Shown piece after piece: positions 8,071 to 17,988 of a DNA stretch of 64,000 nucleotides. The notes below the pieces were generated by a model, which made no database searches, was not told the origin of the DNA, and saw nothing but the letters and a program-made list of their open reading frames with translations. Where the stretch lies: contig NZ_CP134706.1 of NCBI RefSeq assembly GCF_038246755.1, positions 2,170,001 to 2,234,000 on the forward strand, given 5' to 3'. The DNA is from Micromonospora sp. FIMYZ51. Its GTDB lineage: Bacteria; Actinomycetota; Actinomycetes; Mycobacteriales; Micromonosporaceae. The stretch's first letter is position 1, and each line of letters starts with the position of its first letter. Both the position numbers and the translations under genes were made by a program.

Positions 8071-9278
8071 CCGCGTAGCATGCCCGGACCGAAGACCTCG
8101 TAGGCGATCCGCTCCACGGGTACGCCCCGGCGTAGCAGCCCACCCCGGACGATGTTCATGAACGGCAGCGGTCCGCAGAGGTGCACGTGGGCGTCGGGGG
8201 AGAGCGGGATCATCTCGGGGTCCACCCGGCCGCCGGTCACCTCGGCGGCGACGCCGGGCAGGGCGACCCCGGTGGCGTCCTCGTACCACAGCCGGGTGCG
8301 CAGGTTCGGCAGCGCGGCGTGCAGGCGCGGCAGGTCATCGCGGAGCGCGTGGGCCGCGCCGGTCCGGTCCGCGTGCACCAGCACCACCGGGCGCTGCGGC
8401 GCGGTGACCGCCAGGTGCTCCAGCGCGGCCATCGCCGGGGTCAGCCCGATGCCGGCGCTGACCAACAGCAGTGGACCGTCACCGGCGACGGCGTTCACCT
8501 CGCCGAAGGGTGGGCTCAGCCGCAGCCTGGCACCGACCGCCACGTGTTCGTGCAGGAAGGTGGAGACCTGGCCGTCCGGGGCGCCGTCGACGCCGCGTAC
8601 CCGCTTGACAGCGATCCGCCAGTGCGCCGCGCCGGGGCGGCCGGCCAGGCTGTACTGGCGGATCTGCCGACCGCGACCGCCGTCGAGGTCGACCGCGACC
8701 GAGGTGTACTGGCCCGGCACGAAGGTGGGCACCTCGCCCCCGTCGTCGGGGATCAGGGTGAACGAGACCACGTCGGAGGTTTCCTGCCGGCGCGCCGTCA
8801 CCCGCCACGGACGCCACACCGACCCGCCCTCGGCCAGTCCGGCGCTGGCGTACAGCCGGGCCTCCCGGGCGACCAGCTCGACCGCCAGCAGCCAGTAGAC
8901 CTCGTCCCAGGCGGCGGCGACGGGCGGGGTGACCGCGTCGCCGAGTACCTCGCCGACGGCGGCGAGCAGGTGCCGGCCCACGATGGTGTACTGCGCGGGG
9001 GTGATCCCCAGCGAGGCGTGCTTGTGCGCGATCCGGTCCAGTACCGGACCCCAGGGCGCGGCGTGGGCATCGGTCAGGTGCTCGGCGTACGCGACAACGG
9101 CTGCGGCCAGGGCCGCCTGCTGGCTGCCGCTCGCCTGGTTGCCCCGGTTGAACAGATCGAGCAGCTCGGGATGTGCGGCGAACATCCGCTTGTAGAACCG
9201 GCGAGTGATGGCCTCGCCGTGCGCCCGCACGGCGGGCAGGGTCGCCGTCACCACCGCTGCTGAGGACTGGGTGAGCAC
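8067..9278 (-). CDS. hmp: Flavohemoglobin (nitric oxide dioxygenase)
   Basis: Converts nitric oxide plus oxygen to nitrate with NAD(P)H. At 403 residues it has full Hmp length. The N-terminal globin domain has the proximal-histidine region AHKHASLGITPAQYTIVGRH. The reductase half has FAD motif RQYSLAG and NAD(P) motifs LLLVSAGIGLTPAMAAL and HLCGPLPFMNIV. The GTG at 9278 is chosen because AGGAGA lies just upstream and the globin begins immediately; the frame stays open for about 290 bases further upstream but without conserved sequence. It is divergent from an NsrR-like regulator with a perfect palindrome between them. The stop codon lies in a sequence resembling an IS end. Confidence 0.95.
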   Translation of the reverse strand: MLTQSSAAVVTATLPAVRAHGEAITRRFYKRMFAAHPELLDLFNRGNQASGSQQAALAAAVVAYAEHLTDAHAAPWGPVLDRIAHKHASLGITPAQYTIVGRHLLAAVGEVLGDAVTPPVAAAWDEVYWLLAVELVAREARLYASAGLAEGGSVWRPWRVTARRQETSDVVSFTLIPDDGGEVPTFVPGQYTSVAVDLDGGRGRQIRQYSLAGRPGAAHWRIAVKRVRGVDGAPDGQVSTFLHEHVAVGARLRLSPPFGEVNAVAGDGPLLLVSAGIGLTPAMAALEHLAVTAPQRPVVLVHADRTGAAHALRDDLPRLHAALPNLRTRLWYEDATGVALPGVAAEVTGGRVDPEMIPLSPDAHVHLCGPLPFMNIVRGGLLRRGVPVERIAYEVFGPGMLRG

Positions 9279-9323
9279 GATGTTCTCCTTCGGAAACGAC
9301 CTTACGGACCTGCTCACCAAAAC

Positions 9324-9340
9324 AGGTATCGGAGATACCT
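9324..9340. promoter_or_regulatory. Palindromic operator, probable NsrR site
   Basis: AGGTATC-GGA-GATACCT is a perfect 7-3-7 inverted repeat in the 147-base gap between the divergent flavohemoglobin and NsrR-like genes, 46 bases from the hmp start. Rrf2 dimers bind such dyads, so it probably mediates NO-responsive control of hmp and possibly autoregulation. Confidence 0.7.
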
Positions 9341-9425
9341 CTTTAGGGTCGAAAGTCCTGGATCGCTGGTCGCGCCGGTCACACGGCGGACCGTCCGGGG
9401 CGTGGCCACTGGCTAGGGTCGAAAG

Positions 9426-9890
9426 GTGAAGCTCAACCGGTCCACCGACATGGCGTTGCGGATCGCCATGTTCACCGCCGCCTCCGGCCGACGGACGACC
9501 GTGGACGAGCTGGCCGAGCGACTGGCGTTGCCCCGCAACCACGTGGCCAAGGTGGTGCAACGGTTGCAGCACCTCGGGGTCCTGGTGACCATCCGGGGCC
9601 GCTCCGGCGGGGTGGCGTTCGCCGCGGACGGCGCGACCTACACCGTCGGGGAGGTGGTCCGGGTGTTCGAGGGGGAGGGCGAGGTGGTCGACTGCGAGAC
9701 GCCGGCCTGTCCGCTGCGGGCGGCCTGCCGGCTACGGGTCGAGCTGCGGCGTGCGCAGGACGCCTTCCTCGCCGTCCTGGACCAGCTCACCCTAGCCGAC
9801 CTCCTCACCACCCTCACCCTCCTCCCTCCTCCTCCCCACCCACCCCCACCCCCACCCACCCCGTTGATCATGAGGTTGGCGGCAGTTTGA
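9426..9890 (+). CDS. nsrR: Rrf2-family regulator, NsrR-type NO sensor
   Basis: Winged-helix repressor that senses nitric oxide through an iron-sulfur cluster. The HTH is around residues 27-61 (VDELAERLALPRNHVAKVVQRL). Three cluster cysteines, C90, C95 and C101 in DCETPACPLRAAC, have the C-x4-C-x5-C spacing of NsrR. It starts with GTG. The adjacent divergent hmp and the dyad at 9324 support the NsrR role. The last 20 or so residues (a proline/histidine run, then LIMRLAAV) are encoded by C-rich repeats and the left arm of the hairpin at 9863; the stop codon lies in the hairpin loop, so the tail is likely acquired. Confidence 0.9.
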   Translation: MKLNRSTDMALRIAMFTAASGRRTTVDELAERLALPRNHVAKVVQRLQHLGVLVTIRGRSGGVAFAADGATYTVGEVVRVFEGEGEVVDCETPACPLRAACRLRVELRRAQDAFLAVLDQLTLADLLTTLTLLPPPPHPPPPPPTPLIMRLAAV

Positions 9891-9923
9891 AGATCAACTA
9901 GTGCCGCCAACCTCATGATCAAC
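9863..9923. terminator. Perfect 22-base hairpin between convergent genes (hairpin element 2)
   Basis: Arms 9863-9884 (from GTTGATCATG) and 9902-9923 (to CATGATCAAC) are exact complements with a 17-base loop. It is preceded by a C-rich tract at 9828-9862 (G-quadruplex-prone on the minus strand). It lies between nsrR and the convergent SGNH hydrolase and probably terminates both. Confidence 0.8.
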
Positions 9924-9958
9924 CGGGGCAAGGGGTGGGGTGGGTGGGGTGAGGTGGG

Positions 9959-11242
9959 TTAGGAGAGGGTGAGGGTGAGGGTGCCGGTGGGGGTGCGGGT
10001 GCAGGCCAGGGAGCGGGCGGTGGTGGTGGCGGCGCCGGCTAGGCACTGGCCCAGCACCTGGTGCCCGGCGGCGTTCGGGTGCCACGACTCCTGGCAGGTC
10101 TGGAAATAGGTCACGCAGGTGTTCGCGATGCGCTGGATGGCGATCTTGTCCTTGCCGGCGAGGCTGGTGACGAAGGTGCCGTTGGGCGGGTTGTCCATCA
10201 GCCGGATCGGGGTGGCCAGGGTGCCGGACGGGCTGGTCGAGGACTCGCAGAGCCGGGCGCCGTCGAAGGCCCGCTGGACGTTGAGGTAGACCAGGTCGGC
10301 ACTGGGAAACTCGGCGGCCAGTGTGTCCCGGGTGGTGCGCACGATGGTGCCGAGACCCTGCGAGAACCGGTGCCCGGGAGCCAGGCTGGCCCGGTGGATC
10401 GGGCAGCCCGCCGCGTACCGCTCGGCGCCCAGGGCCCGGAACTTGTCCCGGGTGTCGTCCCGGCCGTCCTCCGAGTGGTAGGACGCCGCCAGTTCCAGCG
10501 GCAGCGGGTTGGTGTAGTCCTGCAACACCACCCGGTGCTGGCCGTCGCCGTCCACCTCGCGCAGGGTGGTGAGGATCTGCCGGACCGCCGCGGTGGTCTC
10601 GGCGGTCGCGGCGTTGAGCTGAGCGGCGGTGGCCAGGTCGGCGTCGCTGCACGGCTTCTGCTCCACCGGCCCGTTCAGGTACGCCCAGAACTCCCACCAG
10701 CCGGTCCAGGCGTCGGCGATGAACCGGTTGGCGCACTTCTCGGCGACCCCGCCGAAGGTGAACGAGCTGTTGTTCGAGCCGAGGCCGATCAGCACCAGAT
10801 CGATGTCGTGGGTCTGGGCCACCGCGCGGAGTTGGTCGAGCTGGGCGGCGACCTGGCGGCCGTTGGCCCGCGCCGAGGAGGCGGCACCGATGTCGTGCGG
10901 CTGGCCGCCGGAGCAGGCCAGGTTGAACCGGCTCTGGATGCCGGGCAGCGTGGCCTGGTGCAGCGAGGCGTTGGCCGACCGGTGGCAGAAGAAGGCGTTG
11001 CTGTTCGGCGCGGTCCACCCCGGGAAGGCCCGCGCCACGCCGGTCGAGTCGACCACCGGCTGGTACGCTCCGGCGCCCTCGCCGCTGATGAAGCTGTCGC
11101 CGAGGGCGACGGCGGCGGTGGGCAGCGCCGCCGAGGCGGGGGCGGGTGCCGCGACGGTGGTGGAGAAGGTCGCTGCGGCGACGGCCAGGGCCATCGCGGC
11201 GGCGGTACGACGCAACCCGGACATGGCATCACATCCGTTCAT
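9959..11242 (-). CDS. Secreted SGNH/GDSL-type hydrolase
   Basis: Extracellular esterase or lipase of the SGNH fold, 427 residues. After a signal peptide (LRRTAAAMALAVAAATFSTTVAAPAPASA) comes block I AVALGDSFISGEGAGAY with the nucleophile serine, then block III in the variant LIGLGSNNSSF and block V SWHPNAAGH with the catalytic Asp/His. Several cysteines suggest disulfides, as expected outside the cell. Start ATG at 11242 or the ATG 18 bases later; both give a good signal peptide and neither has a clear Shine-Dalgarno sequence. The chain ends in a T/L repeat encoded by GGGTGA-rich DNA. Confidence 0.85.
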   Translation of the reverse strand: MNGCDAMSGLRRTAAAMALAVAAATFSTTVAAPAPASAALPTAAVALGDSFISGEGAGAYQPVVDSTGVARAFPGWTAPNSNAFFCHRSANASLHQATLPGIQSRFNLACSGGQPHDIGAASSARANGRQVAAQLDQLRAVAQTHDIDLVLIGLGSNNSSFTFGGVAEKCANRFIADAWTGWWEFWAYLNGPVEQKPCSDADLATAAQLNAATAETTAAVRQILTTLREVDGDGQHRVVLQDYTNPLPLELAASYHSEDGRDDTRDKFRALGAERYAAGCPIHRASLAPGHRFSQGLGTIVRTTRDTLAAEFPSADLVYLNVQRAFDGARLCESSTSPSGTLATPIRLMDNPPNGTFVTSLAGKDKIAIQRIANTCVTYFQTCQESWHPNAAGHQVLGQCLAGAATTTARSLACTRTPTGTLTLTLS

Positions 11243-11576
11243 GGAAATGTGAAAGATCCTCTGTTGGTGTGATGGGATCACGCCGGTGTGACGCACGTCA
11301 ACCGCGGGAAACGCCTGTGACATGTGGGTCAGCCGGGTGCTAGACCGGCCGCACCGCGCCCCGCCACCCGCAGCCCTCGCCGGGGTCGGGGCATAACGCC
11401 GGACCCCGAGGCGTTGACCGCGGCAGGGCCACCAGCAGCGGCCCCGTGCGGCGTGCCGTACGGGTGTCCGCGTCGCGTGTCGGGGCGTACGGCTACGCTC
11501 GCTGCGGCGTGCCCACGCTGGGCCGACCGCCGACGGTGCGGGGCAGCACATCGCCGAGACCCGGGAGTACGACCAG
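11243..11576. other. Divergent intergenic region with a near-perfect dyad
   Basis: 334 bases between the SGNH hydrolase and the topoisomerase pair. GGTGTGAT-GGG-ATCACGCC (11266-11284) is a dyad with one mismatch, 24 bases upstream of the hydrolase ATG and possibly an operator. I see no gene or RNA in the rest. Confidence 0.45.
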
Positions 11577-13634
11577 TTGACCGCAGAGCCTGAGACCCTG
11601 TACGGAGCCGACGACCTCACGCACCTTGAGGGGCTGGACGCCGTCCGCAAACGGCCCGGCATGTACATCGGCTCCACCGACAGTCGTGGCGTGGGCCACC
11701 TCGTCAACGAGATCCTCGACAACTCCACCGACGAGGGGGTCGCCGGTCACGCCACGAAGATCGCGGTGATCCTGCACGCCGACGGCTCGGTGCAGGTCGA
11801 CGACGACGGGCGGGGCATCCCCACCGACGTGCACGCCCGCTCCGGCATCTCCGGCGTCGAACTGGTGCTCACCCGCCTGCACGCGGGCGGCAAGTTCGGC
11901 GGCTCCGGCTACAAGACCTCCGGCGGCCTGCACGGCGTCGGCGCCTCGGCGGTCAACGCGCTCTCCCGCCGGTTCGACGTCACCGTCCGCCGGGGCGGCA
12001 AGGTGCACGCCATGTCCTTCCGGCACGGCGTACCGGGCATCTTCGACGGCGACGGCCCGGACGCGCCGTTCACCCCCGGGCCCGGCCTCCAGGTCGTCGG
12101 CGCGACAAAGCGCGGCCAGCGCACCGGCACCTCGATCCGCTACTGGCACGACCCCCGCTACTTCGAGACCGGCGCGACGCTTGACCACGACGCCGTACGC
12201 GCCAAGCTGCGGCACACCGCCTTCCTGGTGCCCGGGGTCAGCTACACCCTGCATGACCGCACCGGCGAGCAGCCCACCGAAGAGGTGTTCCACTACCCCG
12301 ACGGGCTGACCGAGATGGTGGAGTTCCTCGCCCCGGCCGGCGACCGTCCCGTCTCCGGCACCCTGCTTGTCACCGGCGAGGGGACGTACCGGGAGAACGC
12401 CGCCGACGCCAACGGCGTCATGCAGTCCAACGTGCAGCGCCGGGCCGAGATCGAGATCGCCTTCCGCTGGGGCACCGGCTACGAGCGCACCGTCGAGTGC
12501 TTCACCAACACCATCCGCAACGCGCACGGCGGCACCCACCGCAAGGGCTTCGAGCGGGCCCTGGCGCGTACCCTCGCCGACGCCGTACGCAACACCCGTG
12601 GCCTGCTCAAGGCCAAGGAGGACGCGCCCACGCTCGACGACGTCCTGGAGGGCATGACCGCGGTGGTGCACGTGCGGGTGCCCGAGCCGCAGTTCACCTC
12701 GCAGACCAAGGACGAGCTTTCCACCGCCGGTGTCACAAAGGTGGTGCAGGGGCTGGTCGAGCGGCACGTCAAGTCCTGGCTGGAGGACCGCAAGACGAAG
12801 ACCGAGGCGCGCACCGTCCTCCAGAAGATCGTCGACGCGGCCCGGGTACGGCTCACCCAGAAGCAGCAGAAGGACGCCGCCCGCCGCAAGACCGCCCTCG
12901 AAGGCGCGGCGATGCCCGCCAAACTGGTCGACTGCCGCGCCTCAGGAATCGATAGAAGTGAACTATTTATCGTGGAAGGTGACAGCGCCCTGGGTACGGG
13001 GCGACTTGCCCGTTCTGCCGAATACCAGGCGCTTCTTCCGATTCGGGGCAAGATCCTGAACGTGCAGAAGGCCAACCTTCAGCAGGTGCTGGACAATGCC
13101 GAGTGCGCGGCGATCGTGCAGGTGCTGGGCGCCGGTTCCGGGCGTACCTTCGACCTGTCGGCGATGCGGTACGGCCGCGTACTCATCATGGCCGACGCCG
13201 ATGTCGACGGCGCGCACATCCGGACGCTGCTGATCACCCTCTTCGCCCGCTACATGCGACCGTTGATCGAGGCCGGTCGGCTCTACGCCGCGATGCCGCC
13301 CCTGCACAAGGTCACCACGAAGGGGCGCAACCCGCAGACCGTCTACACCTACACCCAGGCGGAGATGGAGGCGACGGTGCGCAAGTTGGAGCAGGCCGGC
13401 AAGCAGATCGTCACGCCCATTCCACGGTTCAAGGGCCTCGGCGAGATGGACGCCGACGAGCTCTGGGAGACCACGATGAACCCGGCCACCCGCGCGGTAC
13501 GCCGGATCACCCTGGACGACGTCGAGGCCGCCGAGCGGATTCTCGACCTGCTGATGGGGGAGAAGGTCGAGCCGCGCCGCAACTGGCTGATCGACTCCGC
13601 CGACCGGGTCGACCGCGACGCCATCGACGCCTGA
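11577..13634 (+). CDS. Type IIA topoisomerase, ATPase/TOPRIM subunit (GyrB/ParE-like, divergent paralogue)
   Basis: 685 residues. GHKL ATPase motifs: [43 protein letters not shown] motifs: [18 protein letters not shown] around residue 465 and [15 protein letters not shown]. Canonical gyrase has EGDSAGGSAK; here the residues after EGDSA differ, as in the topoisomerase IV-like paralogues of actinobacteria. It starts with TTG, with GGGAG about ten bases upstream. The subunit A gene follows after 31 bases, so the two form an operon. The bases encoding the catalytic EGDSA region (12941-12984) are strikingly AT-rich compared with the rest of the gene. Confidence 0.93.
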   Translation: MTAEPETLYGADDLTHLEGLDAVRKRPGMYIGSTDSRGVGHLVNEILDNSTDEGVAGHATKIAVILHADGSVQVDDDGRGIPTDVHARSGISGVELVLTRLHAGGKFGGSGYKTSGGLHGVGASAVNALSRRFDVTVRRGGKVHAMSFRHGVPGIFDGDGPDAPFTPGPGLQVVGATKRGQRTGTSIRYWHDPRYFETGATLDHDAVRAKLRHTAFLVPGVSYTLHDRTGEQPTEEVFHYPDGLTEMVEFLAPAGDRPVSGTLLVTGEGTYRENAADANGVMQSNVQRRAEIEIAFRWGTGYERTVECFTNTIRNAHGGTHRKGFERALARTLADAVRNTRGLLKAKEDAPTLDDVLEGMTAVVHVRVPEPQFTSQTKDELSTAGVTKVVQGLVERHVKSWLEDRKTKTEARTVLQKIVDAARVRLTQKQQKDAARRKTALEGAAMPAKLVDCRASGIDRSELFIVEGDSALGTGRLARSAEYQALLPIRGKILNVQKANLQQVLDNAECAAIVQVLGAGSGRTFDLSAMRYGRVLIMADADVDGAHIRTLLITLFARYMRPLIEAGRLYAAMPPLHKVTTKGRNPQTVYTYTQAEMEATVRKLEQAGKQIVTPIPRFKGLGEMDADELWETTMNPATRAVRRITLDDVEAAERILDLLMGEKVEPRRNWLIDSADRVDRDAIDA

Positions 13635-13665
13635 GCACCGGCTCTTTCGGAAGGACAGCCCAGCA

Positions 13666-16149
13666 ATGGCACGCCGCAAGGAAACGAAGGTCGACCACTC
13701 CGCGTTCGACCGGGCCGGTGCGCGGGTCTTCGACAACCCGCTGGTGACCGAGGTCTCCGACTCCTACCTGGAGTACGCCTTCTCGGTGATCCACTCCCGG
13801 GCGTTGCCCGACGCCCGGGACGGCCTCAAGCCGGTGCACCGGCGCATCCTCTACTCGATGCACGAGGCGGGTTTCCGGCCGGATCGGCCGCACGTCAAGT
13901 CGGCCCGCGTGGTCGGCGACGTGATGGGCCGCTACCACCCGCACGGTGACACCGCGATCTACGACGCGATGGTCCGGATGGCGCAGGGCTTCTCGCTGAA
14001 CGTCCCACTCATCGATGGGCATGGAAATTTTGGTAGCCCGGACGATGGACCGGCAGCGGCGCGTTACACCGAGGCTCGGATGTCGCGGGAGGCGATGCTG
14101 CTCGTCGGTGAGTTGGGCGAGGAGACCGTCGACGTCGAGCCGAACTACGACGGTTCGCTGACCCAGCCCACCGTGCTGCCGGCCGCCTTCCCGAACCTGC
14201 TGGTCAACGGCACCTCGGGGATCGCGGTGGGAATGGCGACCAACATGATCCCGCACAACCTGGGTGAGGTCGTCTCCGCCGCCCGGTGGCTGATCCGGCA
14301 CCCGGACGCCAGTCTCGACAAGCTGATGGAGTTCGTGCCCGGTCCGGATCTGCCCACCGGCGGCCTGCTGCTCGGTCTGGACGAGGTGCGCCGGGCGTAC
14401 GAGACCGGCCGGGGTGTGGTGCGGATGCGCGGCAAGGTGGAGATCGGCCCGTTGGAGGGCAGCCGGGGTCGGCAGGCGATCACCGTGGTCGAGTTGCCGT
14501 ACGGCGTCGGTGCGGAGAAGGTCATCGCGGCGATCACCAACGAGGTGACCAAGACCAAGCGGCTGACCGGGATCGCCGACGTCAAGGACCTCACCGACCG
14601 GGAGAGCGGCACCCGGCTGGTCATCGAGTGCAAGGTCGGGGTCAACCCGCAGGCGCTGCTGGCCGACCTGTACCGGCTCACCCCGTTGGAGCAGTCGTTC
14701 GGCGTGAACAATCTGGTGCTTGTCGACGGGCAGCCGCGCACCCTGGGGTTGAAGGCGCTGCTGGAGGTCTTCCTGGCGCACCGCTACGAGGTGGTGACCC
14801 GGCGCAGCGCGTACCGTCGGCGCAAGCGGGAGGAGCGGCTGCACCTGGTCGACGGGCTGCTGATCGCTCTGCTCGACATCGACAAGGTGGTCAAGCTGAT
14901 CCGGGCCAGCGAGGACGCCCAGGATGCCAAGGACGGCCTGATGCGCCGCTTCAAGCTCTCCGAGATCCAGGCCGGGTACATCCTGGACACTCCGCTGCGC
15001 CGGTTGACCAAGTACGACCGGCTGGAGTTGGAGGCTGAGCAGGAGAAGCTGCGCGCGGAGATCGCCGAGTTGTCCACCATCCTGGACGACGAGAAGGTGT
15101 TGAAGAAGCTCGTCTCCGACGAGTTGGCGGCGGTGGTCAAGCAGTTCAACGCGCCCCGGCGGACCACCCTGGTCGACGGCGACCTCAAGGAGGTGCTGGC
15201 CGCGTCGGCGCCGGCCGGTCCGCTGGAGGTGGCCGACGATCCGTGCCAGGTGATCCTCTCGGCGACCGGGCTGGTGGCCCGCACCGCCGCCGAGTCGGAG
15301 GAGGCCGCCGAGGGGCGCCGCCGGCACGGCCGGGTCAAGCACGACGCGGTACGCGCCACGGTGCACTCCACCGCCCGGGGCCGGGTGCTGCTGGTGACCA
15401 GCGCCGGGCGGGCGTTCAAGGTGGATGTGCTGCCGTTGCCGGTGCTGCCGGAGCAGACCGGCACGGTGTCGCTGCGCGGCGGGATGTCCGCCGCCGAGTT
15501 GGTGCCGTTGGAGCCGGGGGAGAGCGTGGTCGGCCTGGCGCCGCTGGGTTCGTCTGCCGAGGGCTCGCCCGGCCTGGCGTTGGGTACCCGGCACGGTGTG
15601 GTCAAGGTCTGTGCCCCGGACTGGCCGGTGCGTTCCGACGAGTTCGAGGTGATCGGGCTGCGTGAGGGGGACGAGGTGGTGGGGGCGACCTGGCTTACCG
15701 ATGGCAACGAGTCCCTCACCTTCCTCACCAGCGCGGCGTCACTGCTGCGTTTTCCGGCCGGGTTGGTTCGGCCGCAGGGGCTCAAGGGTGGCGGCATGGC
15801 CGGCATCGCCCTGTCGGGCGGGGCGCAGGTGGTCTTCTTCGGCGCGGTCCGTACCGACGATCCGGAGCATGGTGAGCCGATGGTGGTCACCTCCACCGGG
15901 GCGACGGTGAAGGTGACGCCGCTGGCGGCGTACCCGGCGAAGGGGAGGGCGACCGCCGGGGTGCGTGCGCAGCGGTTCCTCAAGGGTGAGACCGACGTGG
16001 TGGTCGGTTGGGTCGGTCCACGGCCGGTGGGGTCGACGGCGAACGGTGAGGCGGTGGAGTTGCCGGCGGCGGATCCGCGCCGCGACGGTTCCGGCTTCGC
16101 GGTGATGTTGGGCCCGACCGTGGTCGGTCACCAGATCGACCGTCAGTAG
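13666..16149 (+). CDS. Type IIA topoisomerase, DNA-cleaving subunit (GyrA/ParC-like)
   Basis: 827 residues. The cleavage domain has [20 protein letters not shown] (quinolone-binding region, with Thr at the usual Ser83 position and the acidic Asp retained) and the catalytic tyrosine in [15 protein letters not shown]-terminal beta-pinwheel repeats follow from about residue 510. GGAAGGA lies about ten bases before the ATG. It is cotranscribed with the B subunit and probably forms a second, topoisomerase IV-like enzyme beside the housekeeping gyrase. A block of AT-rich codons (14011-14050) encodes the conserved GHGNFGS segment. Confidence 0.93.
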   Translation: MARRKETKVDHSAFDRAGARVFDNPLVTEVSDSYLEYAFSVIHSRALPDARDGLKPVHRRILYSMHEAGFRPDRPHVKSARVVGDVMGRYHPHGDTAIYDAMVRMAQGFSLNVPLIDGHGNFGSPDDGPAAARYTEARMSREAMLLVGELGEETVDVEPNYDGSLTQPTVLPAAFPNLLVNGTSGIAVGMATNMIPHNLGEVVSAARWLIRHPDASLDKLMEFVPGPDLPTGGLLLGLDEVRRAYETGRGVVRMRGKVEIGPLEGSRGRQAITVVELPYGVGAEKVIAAITNEVTKTKRLTGIADVKDLTDRESGTRLVIECKVGVNPQALLADLYRLTPLEQSFGVNNLVLVDGQPRTLGLKALLEVFLAHRYEVVTRRSAYRRRKREERLHLVDGLLIALLDIDKVVKLIRASEDAQDAKDGLMRRFKLSEIQAGYILDTPLRRLTKYDRLELEAEQEKLRAEIAELSTILDDEKVLKKLVSDELAAVVKQFNAPRRTTLVDGDLKEVLAASAPAGPLEVADDPCQVILSATGLVARTAAESEEAAEGRRRHGRVKHDAVRATVHSTARGRVLLVTSAGRAFKVDVLPLPVLPEQTGTVSLRGGMSAAELVPLEPGESVVGLAPLGSSAEGSPGLALGTRHGVVKVCAPDWPVRSDEFEVIGLREGDEVVGATWLTDGNESLTFLTSAASLLRFPAGLVRPQGLKGGGMAGIALSGGAQVVFFGAVRTDDPEHGEPMVVTSTGATVKVTPLAAYPAKGRATAGVRAQRFLKGETDVVVGWVGPRPVGSTANGEAVELPAADPRRDGSGFAVMLGPTVVGHQIDRQ

Positions 16150-16158
16150 TTCCTGTTC

Positions 16159-16214
16159 ATCGGGCGCGTGGTGTGGGCCGGCGGGGTTGACCGTCGGTGC
16201 GCCACGCGCCCGAT
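16159..16214 (+). terminator. Hairpin downstream of the topoisomerase pair
   Basis: ATCGGGCGCGTGG (16159-16171) pairs perfectly with CCACGCGCCCGAT (16202-16214) across a 30-base loop, beginning 9 bases after the stop. There is no T-run, so it may act as a Rho-assisted terminator or 3' stabiliser. Confidence 0.6.
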
Positions 16215-16374
16215 CCATCGATGACCGTCATTGACGTATGACGTATGACGACGATACGTTAGGCCATGCTCGCAGGCTTGGCCCAGCGTGTTTACCCCAC
16301 CATCGAAACGCCGGCGCCTGCGACAACGCGCGTCCGTCCTGAGCGCGCGTGGTCCCAGTCAAAGGAGTAAGTCA

Positions 16375-17763
16375 ATGAATGGTGAGGTTCGTCCCGCCTC
16401 TCCTGCACCCCGGCGTCGGCGATGGTCGGTGGTGGCTGCGGCCGGTGCCGCGCTGCTGGTGGCGGGCACCCTCGTGGCGGTCAACGCGGCACCCGCGGCA
16501 GCGGCGACGGTGGACACCAACGCCTGGTACGTGCTGGTCAACCGCAACAGCGGCAAGGCGTTGGACGTGTACGGTCTGGCCACCAACGACGGCGCGCGGA
16601 TCAGCCAGTGGACGCGCAACGACGGGGCCAACCAGCAATGGCAGTTCGTGGACTCCGGCGGTGGCTACTACCGGTTGAAGTCGCGGCATTCCGGCAAGGT
16701 CCTGGACGTGTCGAACGCGTCCACCGCCGATGGCGCCGCGATCGTGCAGTGGTCCGACCACAACGGTGCCAACCAGCAGTTCCGATTGGCCGACTCGGAC
16801 GGCGGTCACGTCCGGTTGATCAGCCGGCACAGCAGTAAGGTCGTCGAGGTGCAGGGCGCCTCCACGGCGGACGGCGCGAACATCGTGCAGTACGCCGACT
16901 GGAACGGCACCAACCAGCAGTGGCAACTCGCCCGGGTCGACGGAGGCGGCGGCCCCACATCGCCGCCACCGAGCGGTGAGCCGGGCGCCGGGTGCGGCCG
17001 GACGCCGACGCTGGGCAGCGGTTCGCACACGATCCAGAGCAGCGGCAAGAGCCGCAGCTTCATCCTGCGGATTCCCGCCAACTACAACAGCAACACCCGC
17101 TACCGGTTGATGTTCGCGTTCCACTGGTTGGGTGGTACCGCGGGTGATGTCGCCTACGGCGGTGCCGATGGGGCCGCCTGGGCGTACTACGGGCAGCAGG
17201 AACAGTCGAACAACAGCGCGATCCTGGTCGCGCCCCAGGGCATCGGCAACGGTTGGGCCAACTCCGGTGGCGAGGATGTCACATTCGTCGAGGACATGAT
17301 CCGTCGGATCGAGAGCGACCTCTGCGTCAACACCACCCAGCGCTTCGCCCTCGGGTTCAGCTACGGCGGTGCGATGAGCTACGCACTCGCCTGTGCCCGC
17401 GCGAACGTCTTCCGGGCGGTCGCGGTCTACGGCGCGCCCAGAGAGCTCAGCGGATGCAGCGGCGGAACCCAGCCGATCGCGTACTTCGGCATTCACGGCA
17501 TCTCCGACAACATCGCCAGCGGGCGGTCGCTGCGCGACAGGTTCGTCCGCAACAACGGATGCACCCCGCAGAATCCGCCGGAGCCGGCGGCGGGTAGCCG
17601 GACGCACATCACCACCGCGTACTCGGGATGCCGGGCCGGTTATCCGGTGCAGTGGGGCGCGTTCGACGGCGGCCACACCCCCGGTCCGGTGGACGGCGGC
17701 GGGGACAGCGGCGCCCGGACCTGGACCAAGGGCGAGGTCTGGCGGTTCTTCGCCCAGTTCTGA
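16375..17763 (+). CDS. Secreted CBM13 (ricin-type lectin) plus esterase (feruloyl/PHB-depolymerase-like)
   Basis: 462-residue secreted enzyme. An N-terminal signal (RRRR then a hydrophobic stretch ending NAAPAAAA) precedes a ricin-B lectin domain at about residues 45-185 with three Q-x-W/F repeats (NQQWQF, NQQFRL, NQQWQL). A P/G-rich linker leads to a CE1/LpqC-type alpha/beta hydrolase with nucleophile motif GFSYGGAMS and late histidine GGHTPG. It probably binds plant polysaccharide through CBM13 and de-esterifies it. AAAGGAG lies 8 bases before the ATG. TGACGTATGACGTATGACG repeats in the upstream gap may belong to the promoter. Confidence 0.9.
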   Translation: MNGEVRPASPAPRRRRWSVVAAAGAALLVAGTLVAVNAAPAAAATVDTNAWYVLVNRNSGKALDVYGLATNDGARISQWTRNDGANQQWQFVDSGGGYYRLKSRHSGKVLDVSNASTADGAAIVQWSDHNGANQQFRLADSDGGHVRLISRHSSKVVEVQGASTADGANIVQYADWNGTNQQWQLARVDGGGGPTSPPPSGEPGAGCGRTPTLGSGSHTIQSSGKSRSFILRIPANYNSNTRYRLMFAFHWLGGTAGDVAYGGADGAAWAYYGQQEQSNNSAILVAPQGIGNGWANSGGEDVTFVEDMIRRIESDLCVNTTQRFALGFSYGGAMSYALACARANVFRAVAVYGAPRELSGCSGGTQPIAYFGIHGISDNIASGRSLRDRFVRNNGCTPQNPPEPAAGSRTHITTAYSGCRAGYPVQWGAFDGGHTPGPVDGGGDSGARTWTKGEVWRFFAQF

Positions 17764-17779
17764 CCCAGCCGAACCCGCC

Positions 17780-17980
17780 GGTGACCAGCCCGCCCCCCAT
17801 CGAGCCGGCGGACGGGCCCGGTAGCTGGCCCGCCCCCATCGAGCCCGGCGGACGGGCCCGGTAGCTGGCCCGCCCCCCATCGAGCCGGCGGACGGGCCCG
17901 GTAGCTGGCCCGCCCTCGCCGAGCCGGTGGGCGGACCCGGTGACCAGCCCGCCCTCGCCGAGCCGGCGGGGGCGGGCCGG
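17780..17980. repeat. Minisatellite, about five 40-base units
   Basis: Units start near 17780, 17820, 17860, 17900 and 17939, each holding CATCGAGCCGGCGGACGGGC or a variant. They fill the gap between the convergent esterase and permease genes. Confidence 0.9.
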
Positions 17981-17988
17981 TTCGATGG

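Noticed and set aside
13507..15594. Long open frame on the minus strand opposite the GyrA-like gene
   Set aside because: Its composition is typical of antisense frames in GC-rich DNA, and the plus strand has clear catalytic motifs throughout.
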